Positions 33,278 to 42,790 of a stretch of 47,899 nt of DNA are shown in pieces. The translations under genes were made by a program, and so were the position numbers. The DNA comes from an uncultured Pelagibacteraceae bacterium (GTDB taxonomy: Bacteria; Pseudomonadota; Alphaproteobacteria; Pelagibacterales; Pelagibacteraceae), in contig CACJYR010000008.1 in NCBI GenBank assembly GCA_902597675.1, positions 1 to 47,899 of the forward strand, written 5' to 3'. Below the pieces are notes generated by a model that saw only the letters and a list, made by a program, of their open reading frames with translations, was not told where the DNA came from and did not search any database. Each line of letters starts with the position of its first letter. Within the stretch, counting starts at the first letter, position 1.

Positions 33278-33397
33278 ATGGAATTATATATAATTTTAAT
33301 TATCGTAGTTTTTGTCACTTATTATTTAACAAGACCAACATCGAAAAGAGAGAAAGATAATTTTAACTCCAAAAATAATTGGAGAGGTGGATTTTAA
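33278..33397 (+). CDS. Single-span membrane microprotein, 39 aa (RP-K-E-D-FN-KN motif)
   Basis: ATG 33278, 10 nt after lon, to TAA 33397. The first about 17 residues are one hydrophobic helix; then comes RPTSKREKDNFNSKNNW and a short Gly-rich end. The ORF is related to the 40-aa ORF at 8944-9066: 14 of 39 positions are identical without gaps and the R19-P20 membrane-exit position is the same. This conservation supports translation. It is probably expressed with lon. Function unknown; a membrane-anchored cytoplasmic tail is predicted. Confidence 0.65.
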   Translation: MELYIILIIVVFVTYYLTRPTSKREKDNFNSKNNWRGGF

Positions 33398-33431
33398 AAA
33401 ATTATCTTTTATTTATAACAACTAATTAATC

Positions 33432-33459
33432 TTGACCTTATTTTACTAAAAGATATAAC
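33432..33459 (+). promoter_or_regulatory. Candidate promoter for tRNA-Val/tRNA-Asp
   Basis: TTGACC (33432-33437), a 16-nt spacer and TATAAC (33454-33459) form a good sigma-70 type promoter. The -10 ends 15 nt before the first base of tRNA-Val, so transcription would start just upstream of the tRNA. Confidence 0.55.
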
Positions 33460-33474
33460 CAACATTTTGGTTTT

Positions 33475-33550
33475 GGGCGGTTAGCTCAGTTGGTAGAGCA
33501 TCTCGTTTACACCGAGGGGGTCAAAGGTTCGAGTCCTTTACTGCCCACCA
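33475..33550 (+). tRNA. tRNA-Val (anticodon TAC)
   Basis: This is a 76-nt cloverleaf. The acceptor GGGCGGT pairs with ACTGCCC, the discriminator is A and CCA is encoded. The D arm is AGCTCAGTTGGTAGAGC, the anticodon loop TTTACAC reads TAC and the T arm is AAAGGTTCGAGTCCTTT. It is followed 14 nt later by tRNA-Asp. Confidence 0.96.
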
Positions 33551-33564
33551 AAAGAATCAAAAGT

Positions 33565-33641
33565 GGGGGTGTAGCTCAGTTGGTTAGAGCGATCGCCTGT
33601 CACGCGATAGGTCGAGGGTTCGAGTCCCTTCACTCCCGCCA
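33565..33641 (+). tRNA. tRNA-Asp (anticodon GTC)
   Basis: This is a 77-nt cloverleaf. The acceptor GGGGGTG pairs with CACTCCC, the discriminator is G and CCA is encoded (33639-33641). The D arm is AGCTCAGTTGGTTAGAGC, the anticodon loop CTGTCAC reads GTC and the T arm is GAGGGTTCGAGTCCCTT. It is probably co-transcribed with tRNA-Val. Confidence 0.96.
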
Positions 33642-33658
33642 CTTATTTAATTTAAAGC

Positions 33659-33673
33659 TGATAATCGTTATCA
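33659..33673. promoter_or_regulatory. Fur-box-like palindrome upstream of nuoA
   Basis: TGATAATCGTTATCA is a 7-1-7 inverted repeat that differs from the classical TGATAAT-N-ATTATCA Fur-type site at one base. It lies 75 nt before nuoA and 18 nt after tRNA-Asp. Complex I is rich in iron-sulfur clusters, so iron-responsive control would make sense. It could instead be a weak hairpin at the end of the tRNA transcript; no T-run follows. Confidence 0.35.
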
Positions 33674-33747
33674 AATGAGCTGTATATTTTGAATAATGTG
33701 ACCTATCACCACTTCATCTAGCTTTAAAAAATGATATATATTCCACC

Positions 33748-34116
33748 ATGACAGCGGAATTTTTAAAAGATTATTTTCCAATAATATTATTCCTAATTAT
33801 AGCATTAGGACTGAGTTGTGCTTTTATAGTAATTAATTTTATCTTATCTCCAAAAAATCCAGATCCTGAAAAATTATCAGCTTATGAATGTGGATTTGAA
33901 CCATTCCAAGACTCAAGAATGGAATTTGATGTGAGGTTTTATTTAGTTGCTATTTTATTTATTATTTTTGACCTTGAAATTGCATTTTTATTTCCATGGG
34001 CAATTTCTTTAGGAAATATTGGTATCTTGGGTTTTACCTCAATGATGATTTTTTTGTTCATACTTACAATTGGATTTATTTATGAATGGAAAAAAGGTGC
34101 ATTAGACTGGGAATAA
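33748..34116 (+). CDS. nuoA: NADH-quinone oxidoreductase subunit A
   Basis: The 122-aa protein has three hydrophobic spans. The conserved loop [12 protein letters not shown] (about 44-55) after the first span and the [12 protein letters not shown] motif in the second are diagnostic of NuoA. It is a membrane-arm subunit at the quinone site of complex I. As first gene of the 14-gene nuo operon it follows a 106-nt spacer holding the palindrome at 33659. Confidence 0.97.
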   Translation: MTAEFLKDYFPIILFLIIALGLSCAFIVINFILSPKNPDPEKLSAYECGFEPFQDSRMEFDVRFYLVAILFIIFDLEIAFLFPWAISLGNIGILGFTSMMIFLFILTIGFIYEWKKGALDWE

Positions 34117-34127
34117 AATTTTTTTAA

Positions 34128-34643
34128 ATGAATAATAAATTAGATCAAGTACCTGATGAATTTAAACAACTTGCAGAAGACTTTGGCAAGAATGGATTTA
34201 TAACTACTTCATTAGAAAATTTAGTAAATTGGTCAAGATCTGGATCTTTGCATTGGATGACTTTTGGTCTTGCTTGCTGTGCTGTTGAAATGATGCAAAC
34301 AGCTATGCCAAGATATGATCTTGAAAGATTTGGTGCTGCTCCAAGGGGATCACCTAGACAATCTGATGTTATGATTGTTGCAGGTACTTTAACAAATAAG
34401 ATGGCACCAGCATTAAGAAAAGTTTATGATCAAATGCCAGAACCAAGATATGTTATATCAATGGGAAGTTGCGCTAATGGTGGAGGTTATTATCATTATT
34501 CATATTCTGTTGTCAGAGGTTGTGATCGTATAGTACCAGTTGATGTTTATGTGCCAGGTTGTCCACCTTCTGCTGAAGCATTGTTGTATGGAATAATGCA
34601 ATTACAAAAAAAAATTAGAAATAAGGGATCTTTTAACAGGTAA
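34128..34643 (+). CDS. nuoB: NADH-quinone oxidoreductase subunit B (cluster N2)
   Basis: The 171-aa protein carries the ligands of the terminal 4Fe-4S cluster N2: the tandem C50-C51 in [11 protein letters not shown]115 in SMGSCANGG and C145 in [10 protein letters not shown]2 passes electrons to ubiquinone. It sits in the peripheral arm next to NuoD. Eleven nt separate it from nuoA and 1 nt from nuoC. Confidence 0.98.
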   Translation: MNNKLDQVPDEFKQLAEDFGKNGFITTSLENLVNWSRSGSLHWMTFGLACCAVEMMQTAMPRYDLERFGAAPRGSPRQSDVMIVAGTLTNKMAPALRKVYDQMPEPRYVISMGSCANGGGYYHYSYSVVRGCDRIVPVDVYVPGCPPSAEALLYGIMQLQKKIRNKGSFNR

Positions 34644-34644
34644 A

Positions 34645-35250
34645 ATGAATAATTTAATTGATTTAGAGAAAAAAATAAATTCAGAGCTTACGACAAAAAT
34701 TAACAAGACTTCAATTAAACATGATCAAATTTATGTTGAAATTGATAAAGAGGATTTGATTGACGTTGTTTTATTTATAAAAACAAACAAAGATACAAAG
34801 TTTAGACAGCTTATTGATATTACAGTTGTAGATTATCCTGAGGAAACTCAAAGATTTAAGATTGTATATTTATTCTTAAGCCATGAGTTTAACCACAGAA
34901 TGATCTTAAGTTATTTCATCAATGAAAATGAGCTGATTTCATCTTTAACATCTGTATTTCCGTCAGCTAATTGGATGGAAAGAGAAGTTTTTGATATGTA
35001 CGGCGTAAATTTCAAAAATCATCCTGATTTAAGAAGAATTCTGACTGACTATGGTTTTGAAGGTCATCCATTAAGAAAAGATTTTCCTTTAACTGGTCAT
35101 TCGGAAGTTAGATATAGCGAGGAGAAAAAAAAAGTTATCAGTGAGCCTGTAAAATTAGAACAAAATTATAGAAATTTTGATTACAAAAGTCCTTGGGAAG
35201 GAACAAAATACATAAAAGAAGTATCAGAAACTAATGACAAAAAAAATTAA
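34645..35250 (+). CDS. nuoC: NADH-quinone oxidoreductase subunit C
   Basis: The 201-aa protein has the 30-kDa subunit signature [22 protein letters not shown], visible as [18 protein letters not shown], followed by [10 protein letters not shown]. It is separate from nuoD, unlike the fused nuoCD of enterobacteria. Its end overlaps the nuoD start by 17 nt. It is a structural peripheral-arm subunit without cofactor. Confidence 0.97.
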   Translation: MNNLIDLEKKINSELTTKINKTSIKHDQIYVEIDKEDLIDVVLFIKTNKDTKFRQLIDITVVDYPEETQRFKIVYLFLSHEFNHRMILSYFINENELISSLTSVFPSANWMEREVFDMYGVNFKNHPDLRRILTDYGFEGHPLRKDFPLTGHSEVRYSEEKKKVISEPVKLEQNYRNFDYKSPWEGTKYIKEVSETNDKKN

Positions 35251-36409
35251 AAATCTTAATTTGAATTTTGGTCCACAACATCCTGCTGCCCATGGTGTAT
35301 TAAGACTAATTCTTGAGTTAGATGGTGAGGTTGTAGAAAAAGCAGACCCACACATTGGTTTATTGCATCGAGGAACAGAAAAATTAATTGAAAATAAAAC
35401 ATATATGCAAGCCGTCCCATATTTTGATCGACTTGATTATGTTGCTCCCATGAACCAAGAACATGCTTTTGCCTTAGCCATAGAAAAAATTCTAGATATC
35501 GATGTTCCAATAAGAGCACAATATATAAGAGTTATGTTTTGTGAAATTGGAAGAATTTTAAGTCATATATTAAATGTAACTACTCAAGCTTTAGATGTGG
35601 GTGCATTGACACCATCATTATGGGGATTTGAGGAAAGAGAGACATTAATGACTTTTTACGAACGAGCATCTGGATCAAGATTACACGCTAATTATTTTAG
35701 AGCTGGCGGAGTTCATCAAGATTTACCAGCTGGTTTAGAAAATGATATAGCAAAATTTTGTGAAACTTTTCCAAAAATAATAAATGATCTTGAGAACCTT
35801 TTAACTGATAATAGAATATTTAAGCAAAGAAATGTAGATATTGGAGTAGTAACCAAAGATGATGCGTTAGACTACTCTTTTAGTGGTGTAATGATTAGAG
35901 GTTCAGGTGTCCCTTGGGATTTAAGAAAATCTCAACCCTACGATTGTTATGATCAATTAGAATTTAAAATTCCAGTAGGTAAAAATGGTGACTGTTACGA
36001 TCGATATTTATGTAGAATTGAGGAAATGAAAGAAAGTGTATCAATCATAAAACAATGTTTAGCAAGGATGGAAAAAGGTCCAATCAAAACTTTTGATGGT
36101 AAAATATCTCCACCATCTAAAGCAGAAATAAAACAATCTATGGAAGCATTGATACATCACTTTAAATTATTTACTGAGGGATATCGTGTACCAAAAGATG
36201 AAATTTATACTGCTGTTGAGGCACCTAAAGGTGAATTTGGTGTTTATTTAATCTCAGATGGATCAAGTAAACCTTATAAGTGCAAGATAAGAGCGCCAGG
36301 ATTTTCACATTTACAGTCAATGGATTATTTGATTAAAGGTCACATGTTGGCAGATGTGCCTGCTGTTCTTGGTTCACTTGATATAGTTTTTGGGGAGGTA
36401 GATAGATGA
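35234..36409 (+). CDS. nuoD: NADH-quinone oxidoreductase subunit D
   Basis: The 391-aa protein starts [18 protein letters not shown], the 49-kDa subunit opening whose GPQHPAAHG loop lines the quinone pocket. [14 protein letters not shown] and the C-terminal DIVFGEVDR are also diagnostic. It forms the quinone-binding chamber with NuoB. It overlaps nuoC by 17 nt and nuoE by 4 nt (ATGA), consistent with coupled translation. Confidence 0.98.
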   Translation: MTKKIKNLNLNFGPQHPAAHGVLRLILELDGEVVEKADPHIGLLHRGTEKLIENKTYMQAVPYFDRLDYVAPMNQEHAFALAIEKILDIDVPIRAQYIRVMFCEIGRILSHILNVTTQALDVGALTPSLWGFEERETLMTFYERASGSRLHANYFRAGGVHQDLPAGLENDIAKFCETFPKIINDLENLLTDNRIFKQRNVDIGVVTKDDALDYSFSGVMIRGSGVPWDLRKSQPYDCYDQLEFKIPVGKNGDCYDRYLCRIEEMKESVSIIKQCLARMEKGPIKTFDGKISPPSKAEIKQSMEALIHHFKLFTEGYRVPKDEIYTAVEAPKGEFGVYLISDGSSKPYKCKIRAPGFSHLQSMDYLIKGHMLADVPAVLGSLDIVFGEVDR

Positions 36410-37014
36410 GTTTAAGAAGACCTGCAAAAAACCAACCTGAGAATTTTGAATTTAACCCTTCTTCATTAGATGCAGCAAAAAGTATTGTTGCCAAATATCC
36501 AGAAGGTAAACAACAAAGTGCTGTGATGGCATTATTATATATTGCTCAAAAACAAAATGATAACTGGATACCTTTAGCTGCAATGAAGTACATCGCAAAG
36601 TTTTTAAATATGCCATACATAAAAGTATATGAAGTTGCTACTTTCTATAGCATGTATAATTTATCACCAGTAGGTAAATATTTTGTTCAAGTGTGTACTA
36701 CAACCCCATGTATGATAAGAGGTGCAAACAAATTAGTCGAGGCATGTAAAGAAAAAATTTCAGAGGATGAGTCAGTCCTTTCAAACGATAAAAGTTGCTC
36801 ATGGATGGAAGTTGAGTGTCTTGGTGCATGTGTCAATGCACCGATGATGCAAATTAATGATGACTATTATGAAGATCTTGATAAAGAAAAAACTTTAAAG
36901 ATTTTAGATAAAATTCTTAATGGAGAAAAACCAACACCTGGCTCCTATAGAGGAAGAATAAATAATGAACCAGAAAATAATAGAAAAACATTAATGGATT
37001 TAAAAAATGCTTAA
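36406..37014 (+). CDS. nuoE: NADH-quinone oxidoreductase subunit E (2Fe-2S)
   Basis: The 202-aa thioredoxin-fold protein has the 2Fe-2S ligands C97, C102, C138 and C142 in [11 protein letters not shown] and [11 protein letters not shown] (cluster N1a). It works with NuoF in the NADH dehydrogenase module. It overlaps nuoD by 4 nt and nuoF by 8 nt. Confidence 0.97.
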   Translation: MSLRRPAKNQPENFEFNPSSLDAAKSIVAKYPEGKQQSAVMALLYIAQKQNDNWIPLAAMKYIAKFLNMPYIKVYEVATFYSMYNLSPVGKYFVQVCTTTPCMIRGANKLVEACKEKISEDESVLSNDKSCSWMEVECLGACVNAPMMQINDDYYEDLDKEKTLKILDKILNGEKPTPGSYRGRINNEPENNRKTLMDLKNA

Positions 37015-38335
37015 GGATCAAGATAGAATTTTTCAAAACTTATACAATGATTTAGGACCCGATCTAACTTCATCTCAAAAAAGAGGTGATTGGGTTAATA
37101 CCAAAGAAATAACAGATAAGGGCAGAGACTGGATTATAAATGAAATCAAAGACTCTCAACTTAGAGGAAGAGGTGGCGCAGGTTTTCCAACAGGTTTAAA
37201 ATGGTCTTTTGCACCAAAAGAGGTTGGCTCTAGACCCCATTATTTAGTGATCAATGGAGATGAGTCTGAGCCAGGTACTTGTAAAGATAGAGATATTTTA
37301 AGATTTGAACCTCATAAATTAATCGAAGGTTGTTTGATTGCATCTTATGCAATTCAAGCACATGTTTGTTACATTTATATTAGAGGGGAATATTTTATAG
37401 ATGGACAAAAGCTACAAGCAGCAATTGACGAAGCTTATGAAAAAAAGCTATTAGGTAAAAACGCTGCAGGTACTGGGTGGGATCTAGATATTTATATTCA
37501 CTATGGAGCTGGAGCATATATTTGTGGAGAAGAAACTGCATTACTCGAAAGTATCGAGGGAAAAAAAGGTCAACCAAGATTAAAGCCTCCTTTTCCAGCA
37601 CTAATTGGACTCTATGGTTGCCCAACAATAATTAATAATGTGGAAACTATAGCTGTTGTACCGACAATATTAAGAAGAGGTGGTAAATGGTTTGCATCTT
37701 TGGGAAGAGAAAAAAATACAGGTACCAAAATTTTTTGTATATCTGGAAACGTAAATAATCCTTGTAATGTTGAGGAAGAAATGAATATTCCATTAAAAGA
37801 ATTAATTGAAGTACATGCTGGTGGTGTCATAGGTGGCTGGGATAATTTACAAGCTGTTATACCTGGTGGATCATCAATGCCATTGATACCAAAAGATAAA
37901 TGTGAGACTTTGACTATGGACTTTGACTCATTAATGGCTGAAAAAAGTGGATTAGGAACAGCTGGTGTGGTTGTGATAAACAAAGATCAAGACATCATAA
38001 AATGTATGGCTAGAATTGCGAGATTTTACAAACATGAAAGTTGTGGGCAATGTACACCTTGTAGGGAAGGTTCAGGTTGGATGTGGAGAATGCTTGAAAG
38101 AATGGCAAAAGGTGAAGCATCTAAAGATGAGATAGACATGTTGGGTGATGTTACAAAACAAATAGAAGGTCATACGATCTGCGCATTTGGTGAAGGTTCA
38201 TCTTGGCCAGTTCAAGGTTTATTAAGACATTTCAAAGATGAAATTAAAAAAAGAAATAAATTTGATCCAATTGTGAAAGAAAATAAAAATATTCCTTATT
38301 TGGTAGATCAACACTTATTGGATAAAAATGCTTAA
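37007..38335 (+). CDS. nuoF: NADH-quinone oxidoreductase subunit F (FMN, NADH site)
   Basis: The 442-aa protein has the NADH-binding loop [13 protein letters not shown], the FMN-site segment [19 protein letters not shown] and the N3 4Fe-4S ligands C346, C349, C352 ([12 protein letters not shown]) plus a Cys near 392 (HTICAFGEG). NADH is oxidised here. It overlaps nuoE and nuoG by 8 nt each. Confidence 0.98.
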   Translation: MLKDQDRIFQNLYNDLGPDLTSSQKRGDWVNTKEITDKGRDWIINEIKDSQLRGRGGAGFPTGLKWSFAPKEVGSRPHYLVINGDESEPGTCKDRDILRFEPHKLIEGCLIASYAIQAHVCYIYIRGEYFIDGQKLQAAIDEAYEKKLLGKNAAGTGWDLDIYIHYGAGAYICGEETALLESIEGKKGQPRLKPPFPALIGLYGCPTIINNVETIAVVPTILRRGGKWFASLGREKNTGTKIFCISGNVNNPCNVEEEMNIPLKELIEVHAGGVIGGWDNLQAVIPGGSSMPLIPKDKCETLTMDFDSLMAEKSGLGTAGVVVINKDQDIIKCMARIARFYKHESCGQCTPCREGSGWMWRMLERMAKGEASKDEIDMLGDVTKQIEGHTICAFGEGSSWPVQGLLRHFKDEIKKRNKFDPIVKENKNIPYLVDQHLLDKNA

Positions 38336-40361
38336 ATTAAAAGTTAACGATATTGAAGTAGAAGTTGAGGAAGGGCTGACTGTTCTTCAAGCTTGTGAAA
38401 AAGCAGGTGCAGAAATACCAAGATTTTGTTATCACGAAAAATTATCAATAGCTGGCAACTGCAGAATGTGTTTAGTTGAAATGGAAAAATCTCCAAAACC
38501 AATAGCATCATGCGCAATGCCCGCTGCAGATGGAATGGTTATAAAAACTAATACTCCAAAAATAGAGAAATCAAGGAAAGGTGTGATGGAGTTTTTATTA
38601 GCAAACCATCCGTTGGATTGCCCAGTGTGTGATCAGGGTGGGGAATGTGATCTTCAAGATCAATCGATGTTTTATGGGATAGATAAGTCAAGATTTAAAG
38701 AAAATAAAAGAGCAGTACCTGAGAAAAATATGGGTCCACTGATCAAAACTCAAATGACAAGATGTATTCATTGTACAAGGTGTGTGAGATTTGCAACCGA
38801 GATAGCTGGAGTTCCTGAGTTAGGTGCAATCGGAAGGGGTGAAGATATGCAAATTACTACATATTTAGAGCAATCAGTTCAATCAGAACTTTCAGGAAAC
38901 GTAATCGATCTTTGTCCAGTAGGAGCTTTAACATCTAAGCCTTATGTTTTTGAGGCAAGACCATGGGAACTAAAGAAAACACAAACAATTGATGTAATGG
39001 ATGCGGTTGGTTCAAATATTCGAGTTGATACCTATGACTGGGAAGTGAAAAGAGTTTTGCCTGTTATAAATGAGGACATAAATGAAGAGTGGATTTCAGA
39101 TAAAACAAGATATGCTTGTGATGGATTATTAAATCAAAGATTAGACACTCCGTATATAAAGTATAATAATAAATTTGAAAAAGCCTCTTGGGATGAGGTT
39201 TACAAAATCATAAAATCAAAAATAGAAAATGCAAACAAAGATAAAATTTGTGGATTTGTTGGTGATCTAACAAATATGGAGACAAGTTTTATTTTCAAAG
39301 AATTTTTAGAAAGAACAATTGACACAAAAAAATATGATTTTAGATCTACAAAAAGATTTATCAACAATTCTAAAAGAGAAAATTATTTATTCAATTCATC
39401 GATTAATGGAATTGAAGAAGCAGATTTAATTTTGTTGATAGGCACAAATCCTAGATTTGAAGCAACAATGATTAATGCGAGAATTCGAAAAGCATATTTA
39501 AGTAATAATACCAGAGTTATTTCCTTAAATGATCTTGGAGACCTAACTTACAACTATCAAAGTTTAAATGGGAGGGTAAAAACCATCAAAGATATATTTG
39601 AAAACAATAATGAATTGTCAAAAGAAATTATTGAGTCAAAAAAACCAATGATTGTATTTGGCGAGTCTTTTTTTAAAACTAAATCAGCAAGTTATTTATT
39701 TAATTTATCCAAAAAATTTTTGTCCAAGAATAATAAATTGAATGATGATTGGAACCCAATAAACATATTATCAGTGGATGCAGCTACGGTTGGAAATCTA
39801 GATTTAGATATCATTGATAAAAGTAATAAAATTCTAGATGAACTTCATGAAAATAAATTTGAAATTATTTTTTTACTTGGCCAAGATAATTTAGATTTTA
39901 AAAAGAAAGATGAATTTATTATTTATCAAGGAAGTCATGGAGACAGAGGTGCAGAAATTGCAGATATTATTTTACCAGGTGCTGCTTATACTGAACAATC
40001 TGGACATTACACTAACTTGGAAGGTAAATTACAAAAAGCTTATAAAGCATCTTACCCCCCAGGCGACGCAAAAGAGGACTGGCAAATTATAAATGATCTC
40101 GCCGAGGTTATGAATAATAGAAAACTTTTTAATGATAAAGATGAACTCGAAAGTAGTATGTTTAACTATTTAAAGATGAACAAAGATCAGCAAAATACAC
40201 AATTAGAAGATAAATTCAATGAAAGTGATTTTGCTGATGAATTTTTAAAAGTTGATTTTAAAGATTACTATTTTTCTAATGTAATTGCACGTTCATCAAA
40301 AACTATGTTTGAATGTAATATCGCAAAAGTTGATTTAAAAAAGACAGGCACAGAGGGTTAA
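38328..40361 (+). CDS. nuoG: NADH-quinone oxidoreductase subunit G
   Basis: The 677-aa protein has three N-terminal cluster sites: a 2Fe-2S (C34, C45, C48, C62), the His-ligated 4Fe-4S N5 (H94, C98, C101, C107) and 4Fe-4S N4 (C146, C149, C152, C196). A molybdopterin-oxidoreductase-like domain without cofactor follows. The extra N7 cluster motif seen in some bacteria (E. coli, Thermus) is not evident. The C-terminal third is more A+T-biased and variable than the N-terminus. It carries electrons from NuoF/E towards NuoI. Confidence 0.97.
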   Translation: MLKLKVNDIEVEVEEGLTVLQACEKAGAEIPRFCYHEKLSIAGNCRMCLVEMEKSPKPIASCAMPAADGMVIKTNTPKIEKSRKGVMEFLLANHPLDCPVCDQGGECDLQDQSMFYGIDKSRFKENKRAVPEKNMGPLIKTQMTRCIHCTRCVRFATEIAGVPELGAIGRGEDMQITTYLEQSVQSELSGNVIDLCPVGALTSKPYVFEARPWELKKTQTIDVMDAVGSNIRVDTYDWEVKRVLPVINEDINEEWISDKTRYACDGLLNQRLDTPYIKYNNKFEKASWDEVYKIIKSKIENANKDKICGFVGDLTNMETSFIFKEFLERTIDTKKYDFRSTKRFINNSKRENYLFNSSINGIEEADLILLIGTNPRFEATMINARIRKAYLSNNTRVISLNDLGDLTYNYQSLNGRVKTIKDIFENNNELSKEIIESKKPMIVFGESFFKTKSASYLFNLSKKFLSKNNKLNDDWNPINILSVDAATVGNLDLDIIDKSNKILDELHENKFEIIFLLGQDNLDFKKKDEFIIYQGSHGDRGAEIADIILPGAAYTEQSGHYTNLEGKLQKAYKASYPPGDAKEDWQIINDLAEVMNNRKLFNDKDELESSMFNYLKMNKDQQNTQLEDKFNESDFADEFLKVDFKDYYFSNVIARSSKTMFECNIAKVDLKKTGTEG

Positions 40362-40364
40362 TCC

Positions 40365-41363
40365 ATGGAATACTTAAATATTATTTTTCAAGAGAGTTAC
40401 AAAATTTTATTTTTATTAGTGCCCGTTTTAGTTTCAGTTGCTATGATCGTGTGGTTAGATCGAAGAGTTTGGGCTTTTGTTCAAAAAAGACAAGGTCCAA
40501 ATGTTGTTGGTCCATTTGGTTTATTACAATCCCTAGCAGATGCCTTAAAATATATTTTCAAGGAAATTATAATACCTGCTAGTTCAAACAAAGTAATTTT
40601 TATTCTTGCTCCAATAATAACTATGACACTAGCTCTAATAGCATGGGCTGTAATTCCTTTTGGAGTTGAACAAGTGTTAGCAGATATAAATGTTGGAATT
40701 TTATATATTTTTGCTGTCTCATCATTAGGTGTGTATGGGATAATAATGGGTGGATGGGCATCGAATTCAAAATATCCTTTTTTAGGAGCAATTAGATCTG
40801 CTGCACAAATGGTATCTTATGAAGTATCGATTGGTATCATTATAATTAATGTCTTATTATGTGTTGGATCTTTAAACTTAAATGATATTGTAGTTGCTCA
40901 AAAAGAAATGTGGTTTGTAATACCATTATTTCCAATGTTTGTAATTTTTTTTATATCAGCTTTAGCTGAAACGAATAGACCACCTTTTGATTTACCAGAA
41001 GCAGAAGCTGAATTAGTTGCGGGTTACCAAACAGAATATTCTGGGATGATGTACGCAATGTTTTGGTTGGGAGAGTATGCAAATATTTTATTAATGTGTG
41101 CACTAGGGTCAATTTTATTTTTAGGAGGCTGGTTATCTCCGATCGATCTTTATCCTTTTAATTTAATACCTGGCGCTCTTTGGTTAATTTTCAAAATTTT
41201 ATTTTTATTTATTCTTTTTGCGTTGGTTAAAGCGATTGTTCCAAGATATAGATATGATCAACTAATGAGACTAGGTTGGAAAATATTTTTACCACTATCT
41301 TTAACTTATGTTGTTTTGACAGCAAGTTATCTTTTTTACTTTAATCTTTTACCTACAATATAA
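40365..41363 (+). CDS. nuoH: NADH-quinone oxidoreductase subunit H
   Basis: The 332-aa protein has about eight spans. [25 protein letters not shown] near the N-terminus and [20 protein letters not shown] in the middle are the two NuoH signatures; the second is the acidic loop facing the quinone channel. It joins the membrane and peripheral arms. The next gene, nuoI, starts directly after its stop. Confidence 0.98.
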   Translation: MEYLNIIFQESYKILFLLVPVLVSVAMIVWLDRRVWAFVQKRQGPNVVGPFGLLQSLADALKYIFKEIIIPASSNKVIFILAPIITMTLALIAWAVIPFGVEQVLADINVGILYIFAVSSLGVYGIIMGGWASNSKYPFLGAIRSAAQMVSYEVSIGIIIINVLLCVGSLNLNDIVVAQKEMWFVIPLFPMFVIFFISALAETNRPPFDLPEAEAELVAGYQTEYSGMMYAMFWLGEYANILLMCALGSILFLGGWLSPIDLYPFNLIPGALWLIFKILFLFILFALVKAIVPRYRYDQLMRLGWKIFLPLSLTYVVLTASYLFYFNLLPTI

Positions 41364-41849
41364 ATGAAAATATCAAGATTTTTTAAAACAATATTAATGA
41401 CCGATTTTATCAGTGGGCTTTTTATTGCTATTAAGGAACTTTTCAAATCAAAAAAAACAATAAATTATCCATTTGAAAAAGGCAAAATTAGTCCAAGATA
41501 TAGAGGTGAACACGCATTGAGAAGATATCCTAATGGAGAAGAAAGATGTATAGCTTGTAAATTGTGTGAAGCTGTCTGCCCTGCTCAAGCAATTACAATT
41601 GAGTCTGCCGAAAGAGCAGATGGAAGTAGAAAAACTACTCGCTATGATATTGATATGATGAAATGTATTTATTGTGGATTATGTGAAGAGTCTTGTCCTG
41701 TAGATGCAATTGTCCAGGGACCAAATTTTGAATTTTCTACCGAAACTCGTGAAGAACTCTATTATACAAAAGAAAAACTCCTAGACAACGGAGATAGATG
41801 GGAAAATGTTTTAGCGGCAAATATTAAATCAGACAATCCATACAGATAA
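41364..41849 (+). CDS. nuoI: NADH-quinone oxidoreductase subunit I (two 4Fe-4S)
   Basis: The 161-aa ferredoxin-like protein binds clusters N6a and N6b: C62, C65, C68, C72 and C101, C104, C107, C111 in [12 protein letters not shown] and [12 protein letters not shown]. The N-terminal amphipathic helix contacts the membrane arm. It passes electrons from NuoG to NuoB. Length is typical of alphaproteobacterial NuoI. Confidence 0.98.
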   Translation: MKISRFFKTILMTDFISGLFIAIKELFKSKKTINYPFEKGKISPRYRGEHALRRYPNGEERCIACKLCEAVCPAQAITIESAERADGSRKTTRYDIDMMKCIYCGLCEESCPVDAIVQGPNFEFSTETREELYYTKEKLLDNGDRWENVLAANIKSDNPYR

Positions 41850-41852
41850 TTT

Positions 41853-42485
41853 ATGATTGCACATGCAATATTTTTTTATGTCTTTTCTGTCATTGCAGTT
41901 GTTTCTGCTATAATGGTAACTGTTTCTAAAAACACAGTTCATTCAGTTTTTTTTTTAATTCTTGATTTTATAAGTATATCTTGCCTCTTCATAATGATTG
42001 GTGCTGAATTTTTGGGGATGATTATGTTAATAGTTTATGTGGGAGCAGTTGCAGTGCTATTTTTGTTTGTTGTAATGATGCTTAATGTTGCTCAACAAAA
42101 AAATCAGTGGTTTGTTTCAAAAGATAGCTCAAGACATATTCCCATAGGATTATTAATAAGTGTAATAATATTTTTTGAATTGATAATTGTAATAGGTGGA
42201 TGGAAATATAAACCTGATTTATTTAATTCTGCAAAATCATCGCTAGAAAACGGGGTTAGTAACACTCATTCATTAGGTCAGGTTTTATACACTGATTATA
42301 TACATGTGTTTCAAATTAGTGGGATGATACTTTTGATTGCTATGATAGGAGCAATAGTCCTTACTTTTAGACAAAGAGAAGGTGTTAAAAAACAAAGTTA
42401 TTTAAAACAAATATCTAGAGAAAGGACTGAAGGTGTGGAAGTACTTGAAGTTGCGTCTAATAAAGGAGTAAAAATAGATGATTGA
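41853..42485 (+). CDS. nuoJ: NADH-quinone oxidoreductase subunit J
   Basis: The 210-aa membrane protein has five spans. The motif [21 protein letters not shown] in the third, pi-bulge helix is diagnostic of NuoJ, which helps couple quinone reduction to proton pumping. The C-terminal tail is charged. It overlaps nuoK by 8 nt. Confidence 0.96.
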   Translation: MIAHAIFFYVFSVIAVVSAIMVTVSKNTVHSVFFLILDFISISCLFIMIGAEFLGMIMLIVYVGAVAVLFLFVVMMLNVAQQKNQWFVSKDSSRHIPIGLLISVIIFFELIIVIGGWKYKPDLFNSAKSSLENGVSNTHSLGQVLYTDYIHVFQISGMILLIAMIGAIVLTFRQREGVKKQSYLKQISRERTEGVEVLEVASNKGVKIDD

Positions 42486-42789
42486 TATAGGTTTAGGTCA
42501 CTATTTAACTTTAGGTGCTGTTATTTTTAGTATTGGAATAATTGGTATATTTCTTAATAGAAAAAATATTATTGTAATCTTGATGAGTATTGAACTTATC
42601 TTATTAGCTGTAAATATTAATTTAGTATCTTTTTCAATTTATTTAGGAGATCTTTCTGGTCAAGTGTTTACCCTTTTTATACTAACTGTTGCTGCAGCTG
42701 AAGCTGCAATTGGTCTTGCGATCATAGTTGTTTATTTTAGAAACTCTGGAACAATTCGAGTAGAGGAGATAGATAAACTAAAGGGTTAA
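42478..42789 (+). CDS. nuoK: NADH-quinone oxidoreductase subunit K
   Basis: The 103-aa protein has three spans with conserved intramembrane acidic residues, one in [12 protein letters not shown] and one in [11 protein letters not shown], both needed for proton transfer in this MrpC-like subunit. Length is exactly typical. One nucleotide separates it from nuoL. Confidence 0.97.
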   Translation: MIDIGLGHYLTLGAVIFSIGIIGIFLNRKNIIVILMSIELILLAVNINLVSFSIYLGDLSGQVFTLFILTVAAAEAAIGLAIIVVYFRNSGTIRVEEIDKLKG

Positions 42790-42790
42790 A

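Noticed and set aside
33698..33709. CRP site before nuoA
   Set aside because: The half-sites GTGA and TCAC are separated by 4 nt, not the 6 nt of CRP sites; kept only as an unassigned dyad.
35256..35519. 87-aa leftward open frame inside nuoD
   Set aside because: It is antisense to a clearly conserved nuoD region and its translation lacks any domain; it is a coding shadow.
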